A stretch of DNA of 64,000 nucleotides from NCBI GenBank assembly GCA_036620675.1, contig JAZHEE010000003.1; one strand, written 5' to 3'. This document shows, piece by piece, positions 7,949-16,488 of this stretch. The notes under the pieces were generated by a model. It did no database searches, was not told where the DNA came from, and saw only the letters and a list, made by a program, of their open reading frames with translations. The stretch's first letter is position 1, and each line of letters starts with the position of its first letter. The DNA comes from Jejubacter sp036620675. GTDB lineage: Bacteria > Pseudomonadota > Gammaproteobacteria > Enterobacterales > Enterobacteriaceae. A program made the position numbers and the translations under genes.

Positions 7949-8836
7949 ATGGACATCAGAACGCTGCGCTACTTCGTCGAGGTGGTTCGCCAGCAGAGCT
8001 TTACCCGGGCAGCGGAAAAGATGTTTGTCACCCAACCCACCATCAGCAAAATGTTGCGCAACCTGGAAGACGAACTGGGCTGTACGCTGTTGCTGCGCGA
8101 AGGACGTCGCCTGGTGCTGACCGATACCGGACGGGCCGTATTCGAACGTGGCGTGGCGATCCTTGGCGAGTTTCGCCAGCTGAAGAATGAACTGGCGGAC
8201 ATTAACAACCTTAATAAAGGGGTGTTGAGACTGGGAATTCCACCGATGGTGGGCATGATGATGGCGGAGCCTATCGCTGAATATCGCCGCCAGTATCCCG
8301 GTATTGAATTGAAGATCGCCGAATTTGGCGGTCTGAAGGTGCAACAGGCGGTAATGAACAGCGAGCTCGATCTGGCGATGACCGCGCTGACCTCCGAACC
8401 GGACGACAACCTGGAAACCCTGGCCTTTTCCAGCCATTCGATGTGCGTACTGGCCCCGCGCAGCGGCCCCTGGCTGTCGCGCAACGGCGTAGCTCTGGAA
8501 GAGCTCGAAGACTGGCCGCTGCTGGTCTATAACGAAGATTTCTCGCTGAGTCGTCAGATGACTCAGTTGTTCGCCGAACACCATATTTCACCGCGCATCG
8601 CGGTACGCAGCGGCCAGTGGGATTTTCTGGCCGCCATGGTACAGGCCAACGTGGGTATCGCCATTTTGCCGGAGCCTATCTGCCAGCGTCTGGACAAAAC
8701 CAATCTGGTGTGGCTTCCACTACACAGCCCTCTACGCTGGCAACTGGGCATGATCTGGCGCCGCGACAGCTATCTTTCCCAGAGCGCCCGTGCCTGGATC
8801 CGCTGCTGTAAGGCGTTCTGGTCGATAGAGCCTTAA
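7949..8836 (+). CDS. LysR-family regulator, CidR-like
   Basis: LysR-type transcriptional regulator of 295 residues. The N-terminal winged helix-turn-helix covers about residues 3-60 (TLRYFVEVVRQQSFTRAAEK, then TQPTISKMLRNLE). A co-inducer-binding periplasmic-binding-protein fold follows from about residue 90. It is transcribed away from cidAB with a gap of about 100 bp, the usual arrangement for an autoregulated LysR controlling its divergent neighbours. CidR-type regulators respond to acetate or pyruvate metabolism in Gram-positives; the ligand here is unknown. Confidence 0.88.
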   Translation: MDIRTLRYFVEVVRQQSFTRAAEKMFVTQPTISKMLRNLEDELGCTLLLREGRRLVLTDTGRAVFERGVAILGEFRQLKNELADINNLNKGVLRLGIPPMVGMMMAEPIAEYRRQYPGIELKIAEFGGLKVQQAVMNSELDLAMTALTSEPDDNLETLAFSSHSMCVLAPRSGPWLSRNGVALEELEDWPLLVYNEDFSLSRQMTQLFAEHHISPRIAVRSGQWDFLAAMVQANVGIAILPEPICQRLDKTNLVWLPLHSPLRWQLGMIWRRDSYLSQSARAWIRCCKAFWSIEP

Positions 8837-8840
8837 GGCG

Positions 8841-8865
8841 CCCCTCTCCCCGAAAGAGAGAGGGG
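8841..8865. terminator. Hairpin between lysR and yjcE
   Basis: Inverted repeat CCCCTCTC / GAGAGGGG between converging genes, with no strong T-run on either side. It is probably a weak bidirectional terminator. Confidence 0.45.
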
Positions 8866-8873
8866 AAACCGGT

Positions 8874-10520
8874 TTAGTCGTTCTCTATAAGCAGCGCTTC
8901 CAGCAGGTCGAGATCGTGCAGTAGCTTCTGCAACGTCTCGTTGCTGATTTTCTGGGTGGCGCGCAGGTGGTATAGCTCCGCACGCTCCGAACGCAGCGCC
9001 GTCAGGCGGAAACGACGTTCAAGATTTTCTTCCAGCTCCGAGTTTTCCACATCATTACGACCATCAGCCCGGCGACGCAGGTTGCCGATAACCCGCGAAC
9101 TGACTTCACGCAGCAGTTGATCGTCAATGTTTTCTTCGGTATCCGCCGCCAGACGCTCTTCCATTTTCTGAATCGCGACGATAGCCACTTCAGCAATAGC
9201 GGCCCTGGCAAGACGTTCCTCTTTACGGGTTTGCGCGTTGTCCGGTAGCTCCACATGGCGCAACAGAATCGGCAGCATAATCACGCCGACAAACAGCGAG
9301 AACAGGATAACGCCGGCCGAAAGGAAAATAAGCTCGTAGCGCGCCGGGAAGGGATCTCCCCCCGGCAATAGCAGAGGAATAGAGAGCACACCGGCAAGGG
9401 TAATGGCGCCGCGCACGCCGGCAAACGAAGCAATCAGCAGCTCGCGGGTGGTGTAGGAACTAAACTCCATCGGGCGTTTTTTCAGAAAACGCAGGCTAAA
9501 GCGCTTCATCAGCCACAGCCAGGCAAAGCGTACCAGAATCAGCGCGAAGTAGATCAGCACCACATCCAGGAACAGCATCCAGACTTCCACGTTGGGATCG
9601 GCTTCCGCCGCCGCCAGCGAGTTTTCCAGAATGCCCGGCAACTGCAGACCCAACATCAGGAATACCATGCCGTTAAACACGAATTCCAGCATCGCCCAGA
9701 CGCTGTTGGCACGCAGGCGCATCGCCAACGGGGCTGTACGCATCACGCCGGAGCGGGTGATGGTCATCCCCGCCGCGACCGCGGCCAGAATGCCGGAAAC
9801 ACCGACATGTTCCGCAATCAGATAGGAGGCGAACGGCAGCAGGAACAGCAGCACTATCTGAGTCGCCGGTTCATCGCCGCTCCAGCGGCTCATCAGGCGC
9901 AGCGAACGGCCATACAGCCAGCTTACGACAAAGCCCGCCAGCAGACCGCCAATAGCCACCTTAAGGAACTCCAGCGTCGCACCGCCCACGGTGAACACCA
10001 TAGTGCCCATGGCCACCGCCACCGCGAATTTCAGTGAAACCAGGCCGGAAGCATCGTTCATCAGCGCTTCGCCCTGCAGGATCCCCATAATCTTCTTGGG
10101 TATGCGCCCTTCACCCACAATGCCTGAAAGCGCTACCGCATCGGTAGGCGACAGCACAGCGGCCAGCGCAAGGGCCGGGACCAACGGGATGCCCGGCACC
10201 ATGTAATAAATCAGGAAGCCGATCCCCACCACGGTCAGCAACACCAGCACCAGCGCCAGTCCGATAATCTCTCGCCCGTGGTTGATGAACTCCCTGGTGG
10301 GCGTCTTCCAGCCGTCGGCAAACAGCAGCGGCGGGATGAACAGAACCAGGAACAGCTCAGGGTTAAAGTCCACGTGCAGGCCGAATTTGGGCCAGGCCAG
10401 CAATGCACCAATAGCGATCTGCATCAGCGGCAGCGGAATCTGGAACGGCAGAATCCGCGTCACCACCCCTGACAGCGAAACCACCAGCGTCAGAATCAAA
10501 ATGGTAAAAAAGATTTCCAT
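8874..10520 (-). CDS. yjcE: YjcE, CPA1-family Na+/H+ antiporter
   Basis: Predicted cation/proton exchanger of 548 residues (E. coli YjcE 549) in the CPA1 family. About twelve spans cover the first 400 residues, including the family block PTDAVALSGIVGEGRIPKKI and GEALMNDASGLVSLKFAVAV. A charged cytoplasmic tail of about 120 residues follows. The start MEIFFTILI matches E. coli exactly. E. coli has yjcF between actP and yjcE; here that place holds the module, the sugar genes and cidAB. Physiological ions are not established. Confidence 0.95.
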   Translation of the reverse strand: MEIFFTILILTLVVSLSGVVTRILPFQIPLPLMQIAIGALLAWPKFGLHVDFNPELFLVLFIPPLLFADGWKTPTREFINHGREIIGLALVLVLLTVVGIGFLIYYMVPGIPLVPALALAAVLSPTDAVALSGIVGEGRIPKKIMGILQGEALMNDASGLVSLKFAVAVAMGTMVFTVGGATLEFLKVAIGGLLAGFVVSWLYGRSLRLMSRWSGDEPATQIVLLFLLPFASYLIAEHVGVSGILAAVAAGMTITRSGVMRTAPLAMRLRANSVWAMLEFVFNGMVFLMLGLQLPGILENSLAAAEADPNVEVWMLFLDVVLIYFALILVRFAWLWLMKRFSLRFLKKRPMEFSSYTTRELLIASFAGVRGAITLAGVLSIPLLLPGGDPFPARYELIFLSAGVILFSLFVGVIMLPILLRHVELPDNAQTRKEERLARAAIAEVAIVAIQKMEERLAADTEENIDDQLLREVSSRVIGNLRRRADGRNDVENSELEENLERRFRLTALRSERAELYHLRATQKISNETLQKLLHDLDLLEALLIEND

Positions 10521-10689
10521 ACTATCCTTAGTTGTACTGCGATGTGTTTGTCATGAAACGAAGAGAAGCGTTCTCATCATAGAACACTATCTTTACATAA
10601 GATGATACAGGATGTGCCTTAAACGGCGCAGAAATCAAGCGGGCCGAAGAACCCGGCCCGGGGAAAAGTCTGGAAAAATACGGGAAAAG

Positions 10690-12042
10690 TTAAATGGCCC
10701 AGCCACCAGCGTAAAACGCCACCAGTACCACGGCAATCAGCACGGTGCCGATGTTCAGCTTACGCCATTCGCCAGAGAATATACGCCCCACCACCAGACT
10801 GGCGAAGCCAATCATAATGCCGGTGACGATGTTGCAGGTAAAAACAATAATCACCGCCGTCATCAGTCCCGCCATAGCATCGACGAAATCATCGAAGTTC
10901 AGCTTCGCTACATTGCTCAGCATCAGCAGTCCCACGTACATCAGCGCCGGCGCGGTGGCATAGGCCGGAACCAGATAAGAGAGCGGCGAAAGGAACAGAA
11001 TCAGCAGGAACAGCACGCCGACCACAATGGCGGTCAGACCGGTTTTCCCCCCGGCAGCCGTTCCCGCCGCCGACTCAATATAAACCGCAGCGGGCGAGGC
11101 GCCGACCAGGCTTGAGAAGATACTGCTCATGGAGTCGGTGGTCAGCGCTTTGCCGCCATCGATAATTTGCCCGTCTTTATCCAACAGGTCCCCCTGCTCC
11201 GCCACAGCGCGAATAGTACCGGTCGCATCGAAGACCGCAGTCATCACCAGCGCCAGCACGCTGGGCAGAACCAGCGGGTTCAGAGCGCCCATAATATCCA
11301 GGCTGCCGATCAGCGAATTACCGTGCTCATCACTCAGCGAAGGCATGGCAAACAGCGAGCCGCTAAAGTGCACGGCAGGATCGAAAATCATGCCGATAAT
11401 CGAGATAGCGATAATGGTCAGCAGAATGCCGCCCGGCACTTTGCGGCGCTCCAGGCCAATAATAGCCGCCAGCCCCAGCAGCGACATCATCACCGGAAAA
11501 CTGGTGAAATCGCCAAAGGCGACGGGTAGCCCTTCCAGCGGGTTTTTGACCACCAGTTTGACGCTATCGGCAGCGATAAGCAGCAAAAACAGCCCGATAC
11601 CTACGCCGGTTCCCTGAGCGACGCCCATAGGAAGGTTGCGTAAAATCCAGCTGCGAATGCCTGTCGCGGAGATCACCGTAAACAGTACTCCCATCAGGAA
11701 GACCGCCCCCAGCGCCACCGGCACGCTAATCTGCTGGCCCAGCACCAGGCTGAAAGCGGTAAAGGCGGTCAGCGACAGCGCGCAACCAATCGCCAGTGGA
11801 AGATTGGCCCACAGCCCCATAGCGATGGAGCCTACGCCCGCCACCAGGCAGGTCGCGACAAATACTGCCGCAGGCGGAAAGCCCGCTTTACCGAGCATGC
11901 CCGGCACCACGATCACCGAGTAAACCATGGCCAGGAAGGTGGTCAGACCCGCCACCACTTCGCGGCGCACCGTACTGCCGCGCGCGGATATCTTGAACCA
12001 GGCGTCCAGAGAGCCGCCGGCACGCGGAGAAGGAGTAGACAT
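10690..12042 (-). CDS. ghxP: GhxP, guanine/hypoxanthine permease
   Basis: High-affinity guanine/hypoxanthine:proton symporter of the NCS2/AzgA-like group, inner membrane, 450 residues (E. coli 449). It is recognised from the N-terminus MSTPSPRAGGSLDAWFKIS and the conserved blocks FDATGTIRAV and AAVYIESAAGTAAGGKTG. The long leader contains two PurR-type operators and an ERIC element carrying an insertion, so purine repression is likely, as in E. coli. Confidence 0.95.
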   Translation of the reverse strand: MSTPSPRAGGSLDAWFKISARGSTVRREVVAGLTTFLAMVYSVIVVPGMLGKAGFPPAAVFVATCLVAGVGSIAMGLWANLPLAIGCALSLTAFTAFSLVLGQQISVPVALGAVFLMGVLFTVISATGIRSWILRNLPMGVAQGTGVGIGLFLLLIAADSVKLVVKNPLEGLPVAFGDFTSFPVMMSLLGLAAIIGLERRKVPGGILLTIIAISIIGMIFDPAVHFSGSLFAMPSLSDEHGNSLIGSLDIMGALNPLVLPSVLALVMTAVFDATGTIRAVAEQGDLLDKDGQIIDGGKALTTDSMSSIFSSLVGASPAAVYIESAAGTAAGGKTGLTAIVVGVLFLLILFLSPLSYLVPAYATAPALMYVGLLMLSNVAKLNFDDFVDAMAGLMTAVIIVFTCNIVTGIMIGFASLVVGRIFSGEWRKLNIGTVLIAVVLVAFYAGGWAI

Positions 12043-12109
12043 AGTGAAATATCCCCTGATGCTTTTTTATGAAGTTACCGTTACGCGCGGTGAACAGCCC
12101 TATGCTGGC

Positions 12110-12299
12110 TATACCCTAACTAATTCGAGTTGCAGGACATATCTGCCACCGGCAGATTTAGCACGGCCCCGAAGGGGCGAGGCTCGCCAGTGCCTCGTAA
12201 CGCGGCAAGTTCGTGAGTCCCAGGGAGCATAGCCGTACTATGTGACCAGGGTAAACGAACGCAGCCAACGCACCTGCAGCTTGAAGTATGACGGGTATA
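12110..12299. repeat. ERIC element with an internal insertion of about 62 bp
   Basis: Both ERIC ends are present (TATACCC at 12110 and GGGTATA at 12299), with the typical core around 12210-12250 (GTCCCAGGGAGC...TGTGACCAGGG). The element is 190 bp rather than about 127. The extra block, roughly 12138-12200, holds three nested or tandem inverted repeats: ATCTGCC/GGCAGAT, GCCCC/GGGGC and CGAGGC/GCCTCG. It lies between the PurR-type sites and the ghxP start, so it is probably transcribed in the ghxP leader. Confidence 0.85.
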
Positions 12300-12352
12300 A
12301 ACGTCTTTCGTCCTGGCATTACCTGGCGTTAGAAAAAGGGGGTACCCTGGCA

Positions 12353-12368
12353 ATGCAAACGTTTAACC
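12353..12368. promoter_or_regulatory. PurR-type operator upstream of ghxP
   Basis: ATGCAAACGTTTAACC matches the PurR consensus ANGCAANCGNTTNCNT at 14 of 16 positions. PurR repression of ghxP is known in E. coli. Confidence 0.6.
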
Positions 12369-12396
12369 CCACGCGTAAAAAACGGCCGGAAATTTA

Positions 12397-12412
12397 AGGC
12401 AAACGATTATCC
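12397..12412. promoter_or_regulatory. Second PurR-type operator upstream of ghxP
   Basis: AGGCAAACGATTATCC matches the PurR consensus at 14 of 16 positions. It sits 44 bp from the first site, about four helical turns. Confidence 0.5.
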
Positions 12413-12561
12413 TGGCATCATTAGGGGATTTTCAACCAAACTTTACCCCTTTCGACTAAAAAAAATCGTTATCGTCGCTTTTTTAGCCAGCGGATGCGCA
12501 AACGATGTCGTTGCTGCGCAAACTGTTAACAGCAACGCTAACACTTCATCAACGATGCCCG
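12413..12561. other. Gap between ghxP and soxR
   Basis: Probable ghxP promoter region. An A/T-rich inverted repeat lies at about 12457-12487 (CTAAAAAA...TTTTTTAG) and may also end soxR transcription. In E. coli and Salmonella the small RNA SraL (RyjA) is encoded next to soxR, but I cannot identify it here. Confidence 0.4.
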
Positions 12562-13050
12562 TTACTCATCGCTGACATGCGGCGCCCGATCGGCAGGCTC
12601 TTCCAGCAGCCTCGCCCCGGCGCCTTCGGCACCAAGACGGTCATTCGGGTTACGCAGTGGGCAATCCTTGCGCGACAGACAGCCGCAGCCGATACAGCCA
12701 TCCAGCTCATCGCGCAGGGCAATCAGCGTATTGATACGTCGTTCCAGCTCTTCGCGCCAGGTCGATGACAGCGCCTTCCACTCTTTGGCGCTCAATGTAT
12801 GGCCTTCGGGCAGCACGCTAAAGGCTTCACCAATGGTCGCCAGAGGAATACCGATACGCTGGGCTATCTTGATGATCGCCACATAGCGCAATACATCACG
12901 GGTATAACGCCGCTGATTGCCGCCATTGCGCTGACTGTGGATAAGCCCCTTACTCTCATAAAAGTGCAGCGCCGAAACGGCAACGCCGCTACGCCTGGCA
13001 ACTTCCCCCGGCGTAAGCAGGGTTTTTAGTCGGGATGATTTCTTTTCCAA
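12562..13050 (-). CDS. soxR: SoxR, redox-sensing MerR-family activator
   Basis: MerR-family regulator of 162 residues that senses redox-cycling compounds through a [2Fe-2S] cluster and activates soxS. The helix-turn-helix block LTPGEVARRSGVAVSALHFYE is at about residues 12-32, a dimerisation helix follows, and the cluster-binding cysteines are at about 119, 122, 124 and 130 (DGCIGCGCLSRKDC). The C-terminal tail is about eight residues longer than in E. coli (154). It is divergent from soxS, with the shared operator in the gap. Confidence 0.97.
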   Translation of the reverse strand: MEKKSSRLKTLLTPGEVARRSGVAVSALHFYESKGLIHSQRNGGNQRRYTRDVLRYVAIIKIAQRIGIPLATIGEAFSVLPEGHTLSAKEWKALSSTWREELERRINTLIALRDELDGCIGCGCLSRKDCPLRNPNDRLGAEGAGARLLEEPADRAPHVSDE

Positions 13051-13056
13051 AAGCTC

Positions 13057-13087
13057 TTTACCTCAAGTTAACTTGAGGAATTATACT
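13057..13087 (+). promoter_or_regulatory. soxS promoter with SoxR operator
   Basis: The palindrome CCTCAAGTTAACTTGAGG (13061-13078) is the SoxR box. It lies between a -35 TTTACC (13057-13062) and a -10 TATACT (13082-13087), giving the characteristic over-long 19-bp spacer that SoxR compensates by distorting the DNA. Confidence 0.93.
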
Positions 13088-13176
13088 CGTCGCCAGTGAA
13101 AAGTACGATACCCGTCGCATCAGGCCTTAATGATTCGCCTGAAAACCAGGGTATAAGAAGATAAGAGAGGATGCCT

Positions 13177-13503
13177 ATGTCGCCACATCAGGAGATTATC
13201 CAAACCTTAACCCAATGGATTGATGACCATATCGACCAGCCGCTCAACATCGATACCGTCGCGAAAAAATCCGGTTACTCAAAGTGGTACCTGCAGCGCA
13301 TGTTCCGCTCAGTCATGCATCAGACCCTGGGCGAATATATTCGCCAGCGGCGCCTTGCGATGGCCGCCGAAGCGCTGCGTACCACCCAGCGGCCTATTTT
13401 TGATATCGCCATGGACTTTGGTTACGTTTCGCAACAGACCTTTTCGCGAGTCTTCCGCCGCGAATTCGATCGTACCCCCACCGACTATCGTCACCATGCC
13501 TGA
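13177..13503 (+). CDS. soxS: SoxS, AraC/XylS-family activator of the superoxide regulon
   Basis: Single-domain AraC/XylS activator of 108 residues (E. coli 107) that drives the superoxide and drug-resistance regulon together with RNA polymerase. Two helix-turn-helix motifs are visible: VAKKSGYSKWYLQRMF at about residues 26-41 and IAMDFGYVSQQTFSRVFRRE at about 75-94. Of two in-frame ATGs (13171, 13177) I chose 13177. It aligns with the E. coli start and sits six bases after AGAGAGG, whereas the first ATG abuts that sequence. Confidence 0.96.
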   Translation: MSPHQEIIQTLTQWIDDHIDQPLNIDTVAKKSGYSKWYLQRMFRSVMHQTLGEYIRQRRLAMAAEALRTTQRPIFDIAMDFGYVSQQTFSRVFRREFDRTPTDYRHHA

Positions 13504-13589
13504 AAGAGACGGGCGGTACCTGAACGGCCGTCCGAAATGGTCTTTTGTTGCTAAAAATTTCCTCAACCTCTGGTGAATTAATCAACAAA

Positions 13590-13605
13590 TGTGATATAGT
13601 TCACA
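13590..13605. promoter_or_regulatory. CRP site upstream of yjcB
   Basis: TGTGA-TATAGT-TCACA has both full CRP half-sites. It lies 153 bp before yjcB and 87 bp after soxS. It most likely activates yjcB transcription, which is inference. Confidence 0.65.
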
Positions 13606-13742
13606 CGTCCTATGCAACAGGACATCCGTTTACATTTTCTGTTACGACTTATTCCCTTTGACGGCCCCGGGTCACCCTTATCGCGCGCTCTGCGTCATGC
13701 CGTTATGCGTAAGTAATAAGTTTGCTTCGAGGATGAGGTTTC

Positions 13743-14021
13743 ATGGCTACGATCACCACGGGTGTGGTTTTAATGCGCTGGCAACTGTTAAGCGCACTGC
13801 TGATGTTTTTTGCCAGCACCCTGAATATTCAGTTTCGTCGTTCCGAGTCCCCTGTACTGGCGGTACTCTCCACCGGACTGGGCATTGCGGCTTCATGCTG
13901 GTTCGCTACCGGACTGCTGGGCATGAGTCTCGATTTCGCGGCGATTTGGGCCAATGTCAAAGACGTGGCGATGGAAGTGATGAGTCACACCCCACCCGAC
14001 TGGCCGGTAATCATGACCTGA
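13743..14021 (+). CDS. yjcB: YjcB, small inner-membrane protein
   Basis: Protein of 92 residues matching E. coli YjcB (93) from its N-terminal MATITTGVVLMRWQLLSA through to the ending PPDWPVIMT. Two membrane segments are visible, at about residues 10-27 and 38-62. Function is unknown. The leader is long (about 140 bp after the CRP site). It is followed by a cluster of hairpins. In E. coli the next gene toward soxS is the phosphodiesterase gene pdeC, which is missing here. Confidence 0.92.
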   Translation: MATITTGVVLMRWQLLSALLMFFASTLNIQFRRSESPVLAVLSTGLGIAASCWFATGLLGMSLDFAAIWANVKDVAMEVMSHTPPDWPVIMT

Positions 14022-14027
14022 TTCAGA

Positions 14028-14179
14028 AAGCTCCCCCTGGGGAGCCTTGAGACTGATGACAAACCTGGGCCGAACGCGTTCGGCCAGAATTACCAGAAAA
14101 TAAACAAGGAAAATCAATTCATTGATTTTCGGCTGATAACCACAAAGGAGGGAAAAACCACGTTTTTTCCCTCCTTTGT
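14028..14179. other. Cluster of hairpins after yjcB
   Basis: Four hairpins follow yjcB: AAGCTCCCC-CT-GGGGAGCCTT (14028-14048), the perfect palindrome GGCCGAACGCGTTCGGCC (14068-14085), GAAAATCA/TGATTTTC (14109-14130), and a long ACAAAGGAGGGAAAAA stem with its complement (14142-14179). With the terminator at 14190-14215 they make five in under 200 bp. A structured RNA or stacked terminators are both possible. Confidence 0.6.
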
Positions 14180-14189
14180 CATCAACCTG

Positions 14190-14215
14190 AAGGCTCCCCC
14201 TGGGGAGCCTTTTTA
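14190..14215 (+). terminator. Terminator after yjcB, shared with the efflux operon end
   Basis: AAGGCTCCCC-CT-GGGGAGCC followed by TTTTT. Its stem repeats the one at 14028-14048. The stop of the leftward permease gene lies in its T-run. Confidence 0.8.
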
Positions 14216-15337
14216 GCGTTTAAGCAGAGTGCGCAGCCTGACTCTGTCCCGCAATAGCCCAATGATCACTCCCAGCAGCGTATAAAATGCCCCCAGCAGC
14301 AGCAGCATTGCCACATCATTCAGGGCGCTCTGCCAGGAAAGCCCCATCTGGTTGACCCCGGCTATCGCCTTGGTCGCCCAGGTTGAGGGAATCATAAAGG
14401 AGATGCCCCGTACCCAGTCCGGCATCGCCTGCAACGGCCAGATGGTTCCCGACAGATAAAACACCGGCATGGTGATAAACGACAGGGTCAGGTAGATCAT
14501 CTCCACGCTGCGCAGGCATTCGGTCAGAAACTTGCCCAGCCCCAGCACCGCCAGCAGGAACGGGAAGGTAAGCAGCAAAATCTCGGGTATCGCTGCGGTC
14601 TGACGATAGCCCAACACCCAGGGCCAGAGCACAAACAGCACAATGGAAAGAAACAGCCAGATAGGCAACAGCGCCGATAACCCCCCCAGGTACACCGGTA
14701 GCGGCGGCTTCCCCTGGGCATTCAGCACAATACTGACCCGCACGCTGGCAATCATCAGCGAGTGCTGAAGCAGCATCACCAGCAGCCCGGGAAAAACGAT
14801 GGCCGCGAAGCTGATGCCCGGGTTAAACAGATCCCGAAGCTGCCCCACAATAGGTGTCATCACAATCTGCGCCTGGCGCTCGCTAAATCCGCTGCGTAGC
14901 AGCAGCGCCTGATCGTAATGGTTCAGCATCTCCTGGTAGGCCGACTGTACATCCTGCTGGATCTGACCGTTTGCAAGGCGGTTGGTCGCATCGCCGTACA
15001 CCGGCACGGTAACTGCCTTACCTGACAGAATCTTTTGTTCCAGATCGGTTGGCATAATGATGACGGCGAACAGCTTGCGCCAACCCAGATCGTGAATTGC
15101 TTTATCCAGATTGTCGTAGCCCACCATTCTGACTTTGGCGGTGGCATCCAGGTTGCGAATCATCAAACGGCTGGCGTGACTGTGATCCTGATCGACAACC
15201 GCCACCGGCAGATCCCAGACGGTGCGGTGGGCGTAGACCGTACTCATCACGCACAGCGAGATTAGCAGCATCATCCACATCGGCCGTTCCAGAAGCCCCA
15301 TCAGCACCTTACAGAAGGTGGCCCAGTACGCTTTCAC
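14213..15337 (-). CDS. ABC-2 type membrane permease, distal gene
   Basis: Permease of 374 residues in the ABC-2 family of YhhJ/YbhR type. One span near the N-terminus (about residues 20-40) is followed by a periplasmic domain with LPVAVVDQDHSHASRLMIRN, then five spans from about residue 185. The motif MPVFYLSGTIWPLQAMPDWV near the end is typical. The start overlaps the stop of the preceding permease by four bases (ATGA), so the two are coupled and probably form a heterodimer. Substrate unknown; drugs are likely given the HlyD partner. No ATPase gene is in this operon. Confidence 0.86.
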   Translation of the reverse strand: MKAYWATFCKVLMGLLERPMWMMLLISLCVMSTVYAHRTVWDLPVAVVDQDHSHASRLMIRNLDATAKVRMVGYDNLDKAIHDLGWRKLFAVIIMPTDLEQKILSGKAVTVPVYGDATNRLANGQIQQDVQSAYQEMLNHYDQALLLRSGFSERQAQIVMTPIVGQLRDLFNPGISFAAIVFPGLLVMLLQHSLMIASVRVSIVLNAQGKPPLPVYLGGLSALLPIWLFLSIVLFVLWPWVLGYRQTAAIPEILLLTFPFLLAVLGLGKFLTECLRSVEMIYLTLSFITMPVFYLSGTIWPLQAMPDWVRGISFMIPSTWATKAIAGVNQMGLSWQSALNDVAMLLLLGAFYTLLGVIIGLLRDRVRLRTLLKR

Positions 15338-16488
15338 AGCACCACCTCCTGCTTACGCAAACGAGCAGGAAGACGACGACGCACCAGTAGCCCGGCTACC
15401 AGCGGGTAAACGAACAACAGCGCGCAAACGCTAAATACCGGGCGCACCGGCACCTGACGCAGGAAGATGTCGAACATGGCGTACAGCGCATGAGTCAGCG
15501 GCTCCAGGTTCGAGATAATCTGCGCCGGCAGCGACATCGACAGTTCCGGCACCACGGTACCGGAAAACGTCAGCGCGATACTGACCATAATCCCCATCAG
15601 GGTGTAGGCCGTGATGGCGCTACCGGTAAAGGTAAACAGCAGAATTCCCAGGCTTTGGGCCGCCATGACGTAGAAAAAACCAACAAACAGCATATAGATG
15701 GGGTTGCCCACCACCCGGGCGTCGAAAATCCACACCAGCAACGCCAGCTCAGTCATCAAAAGTGCGGTATAGCACAGCGTGTAAGGCGCCAGTTTTCCCA
15801 GCAGCGACATACTGAAAGAGCTGGAATAGATCAGCGGCTTACTGCGCGCCAGCACGTAAATCATACAGGTGACGACAAACAGCTGCAGCAGGTGAATAGT
15901 GGCGGCGAACTGCTGATAGTAAACATAGCTGCCGCTGGCGTTAAACAGACTATCGTAAGAGAGTGAAACCTGCGCCAGAGCGGGTAACGGCTTACCGATA
16001 CTGGCCGCGATAATCGACCGATAGTTGCCGTTAAGATCGGACATCAACCCACTAAAATCCTGGGTGGAATAGAGCCCGGCGCCGTAAAACAGCGCATTGT
16101 AGTACAGCACCACCTGGGGCTGGCGGCCCGCCAGCGCATCCGCTTCAAAATCCTTCGGAATATAAAGCATTCCGTAATCCAGCGCCTTGCGCAACCGGCT
16201 CTGGGCCTCTTCCAGTCCCCCGGAATGCTGCGTAATACGGGCGTGGGAGCCGGCGTCCAGCTTGCGAATTAGCTCACGCGACAGGTTGCTGTGGTCGTTG
16301 TCCACCACCGACACCGGCAATTCCAGCAGTGTGCCTTCCGAAAAGTTGCTGCCGATAAGCCCGAACAGCAGTAGCGGAAAGATCCAGCCCAGCCAGTGGA
16401 AAACCGGTTTACGAAAGGCGGCGCGAATCTCACGGCGGAAGGCAAGGCTGAAGCAGCGCCAGCCCGTCCTTAAACCTTCCATTGCCAT
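15334..16488 (-). CDS. ABC-2 type membrane permease, proximal gene
   Basis: Permease of 384 residues and the paralogue of the downstream gene. It has one N-terminal span, a periplasmic domain with LPVSVVDNDHSNLSRELIRK, and a C-terminal five-span bundle with FSGTVVPELSMSLPAQIISN. The shared V-D-x-D-H-S motif shows the two permeases arose by duplication. Its start at 16488 overlaps the HlyD-type gene by 19 bases; a second ATG six bases later is possible. It should form an inner-membrane exporter with its partner. Confidence 0.86.
   Translation of the reverse strand: MAMEGLRTGWRCFSLAFRREIRAAFRKPVFHWLGWIFPLLLFGLIGSNFSEGTLLELPVSVVDNDHSNLSRELIRKLDAGSHARITQHSGGLEEAQSRLRKALDYGMLYIPKDFEADALAGRQPQVVLYYNALFYGAGLYSTQDFSGLMSDLNGNYRSIIAASIGKPLPALAQVSLSYDSLFNASGSYVYYQQFAATIHLLQLFVVTCMIYVLARSKPLIYSSSFSMSLLGKLAPYTLCYTALLMTELALLVWIFDARVVGNPIYMLFVGFFYVMAAQSLGILLFTFTGSAITAYTLMGIMVSIALTFSGTVVPELSMSLPAQIISNLEPLTHALYAMFDIFLRQVPVRPVFSVCALLFVYPLVAGLLVRRRLPARLRKQEVVL

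Noticed and set aside
12413..12561. SraL (RyjA) small RNA next to soxR
   Set aside because: The location is right by analogy with E. coli and Salmonella, but I could not recognise its sequence or a clear small-RNA terminator.
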